This document shows, piece by piece, positions 31,001 to 39,701 of a DNA stretch of 64,000 bases. Each line of letters starts with the position of its first letter. Position 1 is the first letter of the stretch. Under the pieces are notes generated by a model. The model saw nothing but the letters and a program-made list of their open reading frames with translations, ran no database searches and was not told the origin of the DNA. Origin of the DNA: Cristatella mucedo (taxonomy: Eukaryota > Bryozoa > Phylactolaemata > Cristatellidae); NCBI GenBank assembly GCA_009760855.2, contig WPIO01000001.1, positions 12,955,001 to 13,019,000 of the forward strand, written 5' to 3'. The translations under genes and the position numbers were made by a program.

Positions 31001-32491
31001 CAGGCATTCAAGGAGGACATACTGTCTCTCCATTGTCCCCAAGGCAAGTCAAACCATTGAGCTGTGGCAGAAGCCCAGATACCACATAAAGCAGGATCAC
31101 AAATAGACACTTAGAACCTATGGACAGTAACAGCACTACAGTCACATCATCTGACTAGCAGGACACCACCATCACCATGACACGTGTAGTCAGGAAGCAG
31201 CAGCAAGAAGAACTTTGCAAATGTGGTAAACCTGGGAAGAGATCCAGTTGTGGCACTGCAACTGGAATTTCAACAACGGCAGTGACTTCACATAGATATT
31301 TATTGATCAGGTTCACATAAAAAAGAGGGTGGAAGCTTGCTGGGCCTGGTCTTGCAAGTCTGATTCGACTAGCATCTATTGGCATAAATGAGAGTGCACT
31401 CAAATATGTGCCTAGCAGCACTCTAGACTAGGTGATACAGCATAGGCAGGCAGACTGGACTGAATTCACACTACGTTAAAATAGGCATTAGTCAACCCTC
31501 AGCATTTGCTAACCCAAGAGCGCTATGATGCCACAGCACTCAATAATGCTCTGCATGGGAGGAATAGCAGGTTGCAAGTAGTCTCTAGCATCAAGAATTA
31601 TTCTTACCCATCCAGATGTGATGCAGCTGCAGTCAGTCTATAAACAAAATAAGCTTGGATACATAAAATATGTTAAGCGCCAAATAAGGAATCGTCAGAC
31701 AGCTAACTTACTGTGCCTTTTTTGCAGGCAGGGCAAAGGCTTATACATACATGAAGAACTGCGATCCATTCGTGTCCTTGCCGCGGTTGGCCATGGACAA
31801 CAAGAAGGGCTTGTCATGTTTCAGGGTGAGATTTTCGTCAGCGAACGTGCCTCCATAGATGGATTCACCGCCTGTGCCATTGCCTGTCAACGGGTTGACA
31901 CTGATTGAACTAACCTGAGTAACTGCGCCGAAGCAGTGGGCTCAAGCGGCAGGTTACAGATACTTACCATTAACGAAGTCCCCTGCCTGTATCATGAACG
32001 ATTTCACAATTCTATGGAATATGACTCCCTGATAGTGCAGAGGCTTCGCCGATGTCTTTCCCACACCCATTTCGCCTAGGAAAAGATAAAACGCTGACGC
32101 TTGGTCATCAGTACTAAAAATTAAAAGCCTAAACAGCTGTAACGAAATGCATAGCACTCACCGGTGCATAAGGCGCGGAAGTTCTCGCACGTTTTTGGAC
32201 AAACGTCATCGTAGAGCTCGAAAATAACTCTTCCGACTGAAAAACATTGATTTCATAATCCGCACGTCGCACGACGATTAGCGCAGCATGGAAAGAGCGA
32301 ACTAACTGCAGGCAACTATAACGCTAAGCCGGCGATACAGTTACAACCGGACGTCCGTTCGTATCGGTCGTCACAAGGTAAGCTACGACTAAAACATCCG
32401 ATAGTGCCGCAGTCTATTTTCATGGAGTCTTACCCGGTTTTCCTCCTATCTCAATATCGAAGAAACATCGCGGCCGGTACTTCGTACCCAT
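12312..32491 (-). CDS. PPIG: SR-type cyclophilin (peptidyl-prolyl isomerase), PPIG/NKTR-like, 14 exons
   Basis: Nuclear cyclophilin of the PPIG/NKTR (Moca) type. Those proteins are linked to pre-mRNA splicing and phosphorylated RNA polymerase II. Minus-strand exons in order: 32434-32491, 32162-32236, 31968-32075, 31751-31883, 31608-31637, 28842-28981, 25692-25893, 23228-23389, 20942-21001, 20163-20247, 18140-18450, 13324-15516, 13056-13184, 12312-12402. They total 3777 bases (1258 codons plus stop) and every junction keeps phase. Residues 1-181 form the isomerase domain; R66, F71, M72, Q74 and H137 match the catalytic set of cyclophilin A. H132 sits where cyclophilin A has Trp121, as in PPIG. 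A poly-Ser/Lys segment (about 182-248), [21 protein letters not shown] and [20 protein letters not shown] follow, all hallmarks of PPIG/NKTR. A long Arg/Ser-rich tail ends SKKK. Orthology to PPIG versus NKTR is unresolved; the length is between the two. Confidence 0.93.
13242..13289. repeat. (CA)n microsatellite in cyclophilin intron
   Basis: An uninterrupted CA run in the short intron between exons 13324-15516 and 13056-13184. Confidence 0.95.
15590..15682. repeat. (CA)n-rich microsatellite
   Basis: CA repeats with CG and GA interruptions, in the intron just upstream (transcript sense) of the large SR exon. Confidence 0.9.
15722..15875 (-). mobile_element. tRNA-derived SINE, family A
   Basis: Minus-strand copy with the B-box-like gggttcgagtcc, the aggctcttctgccattata segment and a degraded 3' end. 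It is intronic in the cyclophilin gene. Confidence 0.7.
16833..17265 (-). mobile_element. LINE family 2, 3' fragment with (ATT)n tail
   Basis: The tail and terminal block (tatttgtatagcaccatcgg ... aagcatgatcgaatgg) lie at the low-coordinate end. The minus-strand reading [19 protein letters not shown] matches [19 protein letters not shown] of the 43.8 kb copy. Confidence 0.8.
18770..18823. repeat. CA-rich low-complexity tract
   Basis: Interrupted CA/CG dinucleotide run in a cyclophilin intron. Confidence 0.8.
18978..19095 (-). mobile_element. LINE family 2, 3' end only
   Basis: AAT-triplet tail followed by aacttaatctctttctagg and aaggaagcatgatcgaatgg, the shared LINE 3' terminal block in reverse orientation. 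Intronic. Confidence 0.65.
21903..21942 (+). mobile_element. SINE family A, 3' tail fragment
   Basis: Only the conserved tail (acaaaagaggctgttgaatc and the following agctagtat) is present, with no tRNA-like head. Confidence 0.6.
22905..23055 (-). mobile_element. tRNA-derived SINE, family A
   Basis: Minus-strand copy with the 3' tail at 22,905-22,935 and the B-box-like gggttcgaatcc near 22,995. It lies just downstream (transcript sense) of the cyclophilin exon 23228-23389. Confidence 0.75.
23850..23925. repeat. (GA)n low-complexity tract
   Basis: GA-dominated run with CA interruptions, inside a cyclophilin intron. Confidence 0.9.
23990..24215 (-). mobile_element. tRNA-derived SINE, family A (diverged)
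   Basis: Contains the family segment tggcagaagagccttagcag and a B-box-like gggctcgagtc near 24,160, in reverse orientation. It is more diverged than other copies and may carry a small insertion. Confidence 0.5.
24471..24540. repeat. (TA)n microsatellite
   Basis: Almost pure TA run followed by a short CA tract. Confidence 0.95.
24690..25020 (-). mobile_element. Decayed Tc1/mariner transposase fragment
   Basis: The minus-strand translation gives [15 protein letters not shown], matching the conserved DLNPIENLW-type block around the last catalytic acidic residue of Tc1-like transposases. The flanks are full of stops, so it is a fossil. Intronic in the cyclophilin gene. Confidence 0.6.
26440..26770 (+). 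mobile_element. Decayed LINE family 2 fragment
   Basis: The plus-strand reading includes [19 protein letters not shown] followed by KPRPNLSLW, aligning with [19 protein letters not shown] and the following residues in the 43.8 kb copy. Frameshifted and 5'-truncated. Confidence 0.7.
27005..27112 (-). mobile_element. LINE family 2, 3' end with (AAT)n tail
   Basis: AAT repeats, then atatttgtatagccccctc, a diverged terminal block and aaggaagcatgatcgaatgg. Reverse orientation, intronic. Confidence 0.7.
28026..28115. repeat. (GA)n low-complexity tract
   Basis: Starts with a pure GA dinucleotide run and continues as GA-rich sequence. Confidence 0.9.
28276..28420 (+). mobile_element. tRNA-derived SINE, family B
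   Basis: A tRNA-like head (cagtggcaggctaaggtgct), a B-box-like cgtgggctcgagcccc, and a 3' end (tagagattaagttccctgag ... caaatgaat) that matches the LINE family 2 3' terminal block. Confidence 0.7.
29690..29795 (+). mobile_element. SINE family B
   Basis: Has gtcgtgggctcgagccccga and the LINE-like tail aagattaaattctcttggg followed by gtgctatacaaatgaatt. The 5' head is truncated or degraded. Intronic in the cyclophilin gene. Confidence 0.65.
30803..30878 (+). mobile_element. LINE family 2, 3' end with (ATT)n tail
   Basis: gcaaatgtgaagcacctag, agagattgagttctatgagg and gcgctttatcaagtgt, followed by att triplets. It is a short plus-strand tail fragment. Confidence 0.7.
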
Positions 32492-33574
32492 TTCCTGCAC
32501 CTGAAGCGACCCGTACCCGAAACGCCGGCGGTCCACGCGGGCAAACCCCTGGCAGAGGCTTCAGGTAATATGGCGGACGTTTACATCTCGAAGTACGCGC
32601 GAACAGTTTGGACGACGAATCATCACACGGAAGCTTGAATACATAAATATTTTCTCTAAAATTCATAACTCATATAAAATAAGCACCTAAATTGACATAA
32701 ATATGTCGACAAAGTACGCGGGCAGCCGACTACTGCAGTCACTACGAATTACGACGATTGGCTCACTTAAGCGTCTAACTTCGACCCTCACTGACAATCA
32801 GATGGAAAAATGAATGAATGTACGAAGTAACACTTTTATAGTGGCAATAATTTCCGGTGGATACCAGCTTGCTAGAGTGTTGCAACCCAAGAAAGATAAT
32901 TGCCAAAAATTAACGTCTGCTTAAGTTTTCGTCGGTTGCTCTCTACTCCACGTTCAGCTATCGTTCTTACTACTTCCAGTTACGAAATTTAAATCGTGTT
33001 CTGTCCAAATTATCAGATATTTCATTCATATAAAAATAGTATTCATTATATTTGGCATCAGCACTATTTAGGCCGCCACCTAGCTGGACCATAGGTCAGT
33101 CCAGTGTTGATGCTTACTTAATAAGAGATCCAGCGATCGACGGTACTATTGTGTCATGACAGGTGCGTACTAGTTACTAGAGTAGATTAGGAAATTGTCC
33201 ATATATAATCCAGCGATTAGGTCGACAGTCGCCTATTGCAAAGCGGTAACTTTTGCCAAGCAAAGAGTGCAACTGGGTTGGATGCTGTATGTAAACTGCA
33301 ACGCTCTCTCGTTCGTAAATATAGGACGAGGAGTTCCACATCACCTTTGCTCCGTCCGAGTAAATTGAATCCTAAATGTGGCTGGGCATCATACAACTAT
33401 GCACATGCTGATTAAGATTAATAGTGACATCATTGTACATAGCGCCCTAATGCTCCGGCTTTTACCCCGTTCGCTTTGCCTACCTGTGTATGACTGATTG
33501 AGTGCTACTAATCACAGGTACAGCTTGCATGCTTGCCTAATCAGGATATATTACCTTTTTTTAACTATTAGTTA
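32492..33574. other. 5' flank of the cyclophilin gene
   Basis: The first 100 bases are CpG-containing and probably 5' UTR and promoter. Farther right the sequence is AT-rich with no recognised gene or repeat. Confidence 0.4.
32567..32577. promoter_or_regulatory. Possible YY1-type promoter element of the cyclophilin gene
   Basis: The string aatatggcgga, about 75 bases upstream of the cyclophilin start codon (gene on minus strand), resembles the YY1 core AAnATGGCGGC. YY1 sites are common near transcription starts of animal housekeeping genes. It is a short match with no supporting data. Confidence 0.25.
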
Positions 33575-33581
33575 CTGCTTC

Positions 33582-33965
33582 TTTGGTAGCGAGTTGCAAA
33601 GCGCCTGAAAAGAGAGTAAGTTATCTTAGGACTTCACACAAAAGGCTTATTATAATAATAATTATTAATGTACCTACCTTCCTATGCCCTTTAAATATAC
33701 TGTATAAGAAGGAGCATGTCATTTGGTTAGTGTTAGGACACATTAGCTCGAGGCCATTGCACATGGGCCCAGATTGAGCGGAACAGGTGGGTTTTATTCT
33801 CTTTTGAAATATCGATGATTCCGGTGATGTTATGACGATAGTCAGGAGGAGTGATTTCTGAGTTTTGTGAGTATATGAAATACAGGCACGGTCTCATGAG
33901 GATTTGAGAGTGGTTAGAGGTACAGCTACAATACTTGAGTCAGGAGAGTGGTACGTAAATAAGTA
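33582..33965. mobile_element. LINE family 2 debris
   Basis: A plus-oriented 3' end (gttgcaaagcgcctgaaaag ... taataataatt) up to about 33,670, then a reverse-oriented degraded coding stretch with the gcacggtctc marker near 33,885. Probably two fossil insertions. Confidence 0.5.
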
Positions 33966-34985
33966 AATGACAAGCTAATCAAAAACGTTCACGTAATCGC
34001 AAAAATTGGGATAAATCAAATGAAAAACCTGGGAGGAAAGGATGACCAAATGGAGGAGGCAAGGTCTATCAACTCAGAATCACGGGAAAGCAATTCAATA
34101 TAAAAATTAAAGATTGTGTGCATATGAGTATAGCAAGGCACAGGCCGATCGCAATGACTCACTGACCGGCAGACTATCGCTACTGTCGCTAAGACTGACT
34201 ATTCTGGTCAGGCTCTTCATTTTTGTCCGTTTCACTGGTAGTTAGTCTCCACAGTTTTTTAATACTTGATTCAATAACGAGCAGGTTAAAAGCATGAGCA
34301 TTTATATTTCTTAATTTGAGGCACAATTTCAACTCTAAGAGTGCCTGTTGTATGTGGCTGTACAGTAAATTAGCCAATTATCTACAACCCTGATAATTTT
34401 GAAACGACACTCGTTTTAGCTGTTACGCCTTAGTAATAGTATAAATATCAAATTTCAAAGCAAAAAATTTAAACGTGAAGCCTGCTACTAATGTTTACCG
34501 ACAGACGGATTCACATTCAAAATTATGTAGTTTGAGGCTAGACTTTGGATCCATCGCGTTCAGGCTATATGACAGTGATAGCCGCACAGTCTTTGTGCAG
34601 TAGCCAGGGAGGGTAGCATAGCCCCTACTGTACGTTTTCTACCTCCAAATCCCCACAATGTTATTGAGAAGCAATAGGAACAAACATACTTTAAAATACT
34701 AGTAATAAAAATGATTGTATTTCTAATAATGTGTTTATGTAACCCCCTAAATAACTTTTTAGACATTTCGGAGAGTAAGTTGCTTTGAAGTTCTTAGTTA
34801 AGGTGCAGTAGTGCGAAAGTAGCGTTCAAATTAGTGAGATTTCTTCCTCGACGGCTGCAGAAGTCGATTTACTCAACTAGTGGCGATGGTTGGTTGATTT
34901 TTAAGATTAGGGAAGATTTCCCCAAACGGCTGTTCAAAGATCTTATGATGGCACAGTTCTCTGGTTCTATTTGTCTCAGACTCCT
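33966..34985. other. Intergenic, nothing recognised
   Basis: AT-rich sequence with short meaningless open frames. No exon or repeat family was identified. Confidence 0.4.
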
Positions 34986-34989
34986 GTAA

Positions 34990-35430
34990 CTTAGTATTGG
35001 AAGGGCTGCCGAAAAAAGGCTCAGCTGGTGTTGAAAAAAAAGCAACTAGGTTGTTATCTAAAAAGCTACACACCTGCTTAAGGTTGTTCGTGCCCCCAAA
35101 AACTAGTGGCCTTAAATTAGCCGTTCTCTTTTTTCACTTAAAAACTGTTGGTGAAGGAAGCTTTCACCCTGTAGCTCCCAGACTGAGGAACTTACTTTCA
35201 CAATTCTTGAGTAACGACATGTCTTCCGACTCTGGCACACCTATCCAGATGTCCTACGCTTTCATGTCTATGCTACTGACTCTCTGCTCCCGACTCAGTT
35301 ATGCTTCTCACATTCTCTTCGTTGGCTACCGTATGTGCAGCAGCGAAGGATTTGGGTACCCTATAGTAAACTCTCCAGAGTAACACTCGCTCAGTCTTTA
35401 TGGAGACACTGAAAGATATACTAATACATG
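34990..35430 (+). mobile_element. LINE family 1, 5'-truncated and internally deleted
   Basis: The reading begins EGLPKKGSAGVEKKATRLL, compared with [10 protein letters not shown] in the 7.4-8.8 kb copy. It then jumps to LKLAVLFFHLKTVGEGSF, which aligns with NKLAVPFLRLKTVGDRSF, and ends near YPIVNSPE followed by the family 3' end. The segment between those two blocks is missing. Confidence 0.75.
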
Positions 35431-35526
35431 CTTAAAGCTAAACAAATTGAGTCACAACAACTTTTGATAACACCGAACGTGTTTCTGGGGGGGGGGCGAT
35501 CTTCCGAAGACAGCTCCTGGCAACTG

Positions 35527-35700
35527 GTGAGCCGTTATGGCACACTAGGTAAGGCGATTGCTTTTCATGACCTCGGTCCCCGAGGTCGTGGGTTTGAATC
35601 CTGCAGTGGGTGATTCTTAATCGCTGCTGCAAGCTGTGGTAATAGCCGTAAAGGCTCTTCTGTCGTTAAACAAAAGAGGCTGTTAAATCAGCTAGTATTT
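35527..35700 (+). mobile_element. tRNA-derived SINE, family A (best preserved copy)
   Basis: The complete unit runs from gtgagccgttatggcacact through an A-box-like segment and the B-box-like gtgggtttgaatcc to the 3' end gaggctgttaaatcagctag. About 174 bases. Useful as the reference for the other copies. The head is tRNA-like but does not fold into an obvious intact tRNA by eye. Confidence 0.8.
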
Positions 35701-36069
35701 ATTTATTCATGCACGGTAAACACGTGTAAACCGTGTCAATGAGCGTAGCAAGCATTTTCTAGAGGATGCAGAACCCCGACCTTTCAACTGCCAATTAAAA
35801 CTGCCTCAAGGTCACGAAGATCGACGCCATGCGGCATCTGCCACGGTCCCTTTTTAAACTATGCACTTGCTGGACGCTCTATTATTTTTTTCGAATAATG
35901 CATTGTTAATACTGTTGAGACTGCATTGTTCGTTGAGTTTCTGAAGTCTGACACAAATGTTTAGTGGAACACGCTCATTTTCCAATCAGATATGTGATCA
36001 TATTCGGAGTGTTATCAGAGCTATAGGCATTAGTTGCAAGCACGGACATGAATTACTTCCCCGACGCTA

Positions 36070-36880
36070 ATAATGTGTAAGGATGTAACCGAGTTCCAGG
36101 GGTCAGAGGCTAATTCCCGCCAAACCCCGCCATACTCCGGCCACGCTGCCGCTCGCCATGCCGCCGAGCTAGGGTAAGACGAGCGGCCGTCAGGTTAAAC
36201 CTCTTTATAATAACGCATGCGCTAACAACAACAGGGGAACTAAACAAGTCTACAGGGAGAGTCCTATACACAGTACACTACGGGGGCGCAAGACGACGCA
36301 GCAAGCGCGAACAAACGTGTTAGTTGGGGTCAGTCGGCTTCTGCAGTCCTGTCGTTATACCGACTCCGAATCCAACAGTACGAGCGTACGCCGTCCAAAA
36401 CCCGGCTGGCTGAGTAACTGCTGGCTAGTCCGAGTCGACAACTACCACAGTCGTAAGCTTCCGCCGAAAGACGCCAACACACGGGGGTCACGAACACGCT
36501 ACACGGGGAATGCGGAATACAAACAAGTCAACAACGAGCGAGCTATCCAGCTCCGCTCGGGCCTTGGGTACTCGTTCCCTTGCGTACGTGGCAGCATCGC
36601 CGGAGCACGCCTGCATGAATCCAGGTGCATAACTCGGCGAGACCGGGAGCCTCCAATACCACGACTTACTCGGCCAACTTCCCGTACCCAAGAACCCCGG
36701 TGACCTCACGTCACCGCATACATACGGCCATGCCGTAGGTCCGACCCCGGCCTAGCCGGTGACCCTAACCCTCACTATAGCCGTCCGGTCCCAGCCAACC
36801 GAACCCAGCCTGGGTACAAGGATACCAGGGGTACTAAGATGCACTGTGGCAGTGAATCCACGTTTCTACATATTTCGTTC
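36070..36880. other. CpG-rich compositional island, function unknown
   Basis: A GC- and CpG-rich block within AT-rich intergenic DNA, with an open frame at 36,317-36,703 (plus) that resembles no family I know. It could be an unmethylated CpG island, a solo LTR or other transposon end. No clear TG...CA ends with a target duplication were found. Confidence 0.35.
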
Positions 36881-37084
36881 AAGTGAAATGTGCTCTCATA
36901 CCAAGATATCGCTGCTCCGAGACTCAGTATGCACAGCTGTGCAGTAAGCGACTACTTTTTCGAGCTGAAGAGGAAGCTTGACACGACTTGCCCTTGACAC
37001 TGATCTTTCTTTCAATATGCTATTTCTGGCACCACGTTACTGCCAAGTTCTATCGTGAAATGAGTCTAACCCCTTATAAATGCG

Positions 37085-37192
37085 CATATAATTTATTTGT
37101 TTAGCACAGCAAGACAACTTTATCTCTTTCCAAGCGTGTCACACATGCCGCAGGGCTCCAGCCCACGACCACGGTCGTCAAAGACGTGCAAT
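37085..37192 (-). mobile_element. SINE family B
   Basis: On the minus strand: gaccgtggtcgtgggctgga (B-box-like area), then aaagagataaagttgtcttg and a gtgctaaacaaat tail. Diverged. Confidence 0.5.
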
Positions 37193-38217
37193 TTAATCAC
37201 ACTTGCGTGCCTATGAGTAGTCCATGAGACATGTAAAAATATTTCAAGATATTGCAAATCTCCGGCATGCTACATACACCATACTTGTGCATTTCTGTGA
37301 GAACCAAATCTACATCGCAGTAACAAGAGCTGCAGAAATAATAAAAGAACAAAAAATCATTGGCTTGAAGATCTGTTGATTGAAGCGGCTCTTTCAGACG
37401 TCCAGGCTTCGGTAGTTTAGCTGGTCCTTACAATGAGTGCTCAAAAGACACCCAGGCGTGTTATTGTGAGTCCTTATCGCGTGAAGAGAACTGTAGCGAA
37501 GAGACTGTATAATTTCGAAGCTAGAACGATCGAACCCTCCTTCTATCCGGTCGCTCACCCTGGTGGTTTCTGCTGCTATCATCCATCAGGACGATGAAAT
37601 CCGTGAAGGATCAATGGTACCGACTTCCGAGCGTGCTGAGGTGCACTTCAATCAATCCCAAGACTGCACGCCTGTAAATAAACCTTACTCACAAATGTCT
37701 TTGAATGGTAAATATGCCATCCATATAGGCGTAATAGGCAAAACCGTGGACTCGAACGTGCTCGAGACGCTGAATAGACTGGGAACATCGACAGATAAAG
37801 GACGGCTCCGTGCGAAACTTCTCGAGTGACTCGCTCGCTAGCAGAGGCCGGGTCATCGAACGGCAAGGGCACGGTCAGTCTGGCACGATTAGAAAACGAT
37901 TAAGGAGTATACTGAGCAAGAGCTGCAATGCTTACGAAACCGCTGTAGCGGCTCCCGGAAAAAAGTCCTTACCACAAACACTGGGAACGTTGCGCTTGCT
38001 AGTCCGTGACGCACACGCGTGACCGATATAGGTGGAGGTGGCACCTCGAACAGCCAGTTGTAGCTGCTGCCCCAATACACGCACGAGCGTAGAACTTCAA
38101 TTTCAGTGTAGTTAAAGTAGCACGGTATATTTCAAAGCTACAGAAAGGTACGTGTTGCCAGCACCAGTCATAGCCTACAACTTACTATTTCGGGCACGAA
38201 GTACAACCTGCGGGCCA
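37193..38217. other. Intergenic, nothing recognised
   Basis: Moderately CpG-containing sequence with open frames at 37,563-37,829 (+) and 37,648-37,872 (-) that overlap on opposite strands and show no family resemblance. No splice-consistent exon was found. Confidence 0.35.
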
Positions 38218-38850
38218 TAATAATAACAATACGAATAAATTTGTATAGAGCCACCAGAGAACTGAATCTCTTTCTAGGAACTTTTGCATTTACTCTAAAG
38301 GAAGCATTTCAATATGGGTAGTGCTAGCATGCACAGTGAGCACGCATGAGAACACGAAATACAATTCACACGGACCTGGAGAATGCTTAGACGAACAGGT
38401 GGGTTTTAACTTCTTTCTAAAAGTCGTCCAGGCAATGTCAATGTCGTCGTGACCTCAGTCGGGAGCGAATTGCAGGCTTTGGGAGCATGCAAACTACAGG
38501 CACGGTCTCCCAAGGACTTGAATTTGGTTCGAAGAACAGCTTAACGACTTGAGTAAGCGGGTAGTACGATCTCTAGTCTGATTGGAAATTACTTTGGATA
38601 AAGAGACCGGTGCAAAAGAAAGAAGGGACCCAAAAAGAAGTGACAAAACCTTAAGTCAATGCACTGCTTGATTGGGAACCAGTGAAGGTCGGCGAGAAGT
38701 GGTTTAATGAGGCAAGTGCAACCTCACGACCAACAAGCCTAGCTGAAGAGTTTTGCATCAACTGTAAGCTCCTGATTGCATAGGCTGGAAGACCTGCAAG
38801 AATCAAGTTACAGAAGCGAGAGGGGATGTCACAAATACACGTACCGTGAT
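38218..38850 (-). mobile_element. LINE family 2, decayed 3' half
   Basis: Follows the layout of the 43.5-44.9 kb copy: triplet-rich tail, tttgtatagagccaccag, then markers gcacggtctcccaagg, gaagggacccaaaaag, tgacaaaaccttaag and gaaggtcggcgagaagtgg. Many substitutions. Confidence 0.75.
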
Positions 38851-39210
38851 TCTAGAGTGAATAAAAATTCGTTTACTGAGATCACGATCTCATGCGAATT
38901 TTACTTGTCGCAATTAAGCGAGCAGAATCACGTTTGATCAGCGACGGCCCCACAATAAAACGCTTAACATATAAAAAGTCGCGTCACACGTCTTTATGGG
39001 AGTTAGCTAGAAAGTGGGCGCGTGTGTGTGTGACGCGGTTTTTGAGATGCAAATAGCATTAGTTGTGGAGCCATCGCTAGCGAAACGTGATTCTGCTCGC
39101 ATAATTTTGACTAATAACTTCGCATGAGATCGTGCTCATAGTAAACTAATTTTATACACTCTAGATTAATTGGAGTCGTACAGTCGTACAGTCGCACAGT
39201 AACACAAACG

Positions 39211-39632
39211 CATATGCTCGCCAATCTTTCAGCCTACAAAAAAGAACTGTTTACTGAAGGATGTTAACACTGGGTCATGAATTTCGAGTACCTTACTGCT
39301 CGGCCAAATTTTCTATATGAAATACCTATATTCACACGAGTCTCTTCCCATTGGTCAGGACCAGCTACCGATTCTCCAGGGACTTCTATTTACCCACAAA
39401 CAGATGCTATCGTAAGTTTAAGTGAGCCGCCATACCTTCCGGAAAGTTTGCCACTTGGCCTCTGACCCTCTGGCAACTCATCATGTACTGCTTTAAGAAC
39501 ACATTGGTTTTCTTGCGCATACAGCCTTGGTGATAGATAATAATGCTACGCTTAGGAAGTGGCGCCACCATGCTTTCTAATCACTTAATTTCAAATAATA
39601 TAATTATAAATATCACTTCCCTTATGCGGGTT
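39211..39632. repeat. 422-bp direct duplication, copy 1
   Basis: Nearly identical to 40858-41279 with about five substitutions seen by eye. It includes matching 62-codon open frames (39277-39465 and 40924-41112). No terminal inverted repeats are visible. It ends about 70 bases before the ANKMY2 start codon, so it forms part of that gene's upstream region. Confidence 0.95.
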
Positions 39633-39701
39633 TCAGGCCCTTTGATGACCTTGCAGTAGTGGGTCCATTAACTTGCGGGTCGTTTCAGACGTGCTCGTGT
39701 T

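Noticed and set aside
35527-35700. tRNA gene
   Set aside because: It has tRNA-like A- and B-box segments, but the same unit with a non-tRNA 3' half recurs about ten times in both orientations. It is a SINE family.
36317-36703. 128-codon plus-strand open frame as a gene
   Set aside because: Arg-rich reading in a CpG-rich block, no recognised family, no splice support, and an overlapping open frame on the other strand. Open length is expected from the composition.
39277-39465. 62-codon open frame present in both 422-bp repeats as a conserved small gene
   Set aside because: Two of the few differences between the copies change residues, so there is no sign of protein-level constraint. The match is due to recent duplication.
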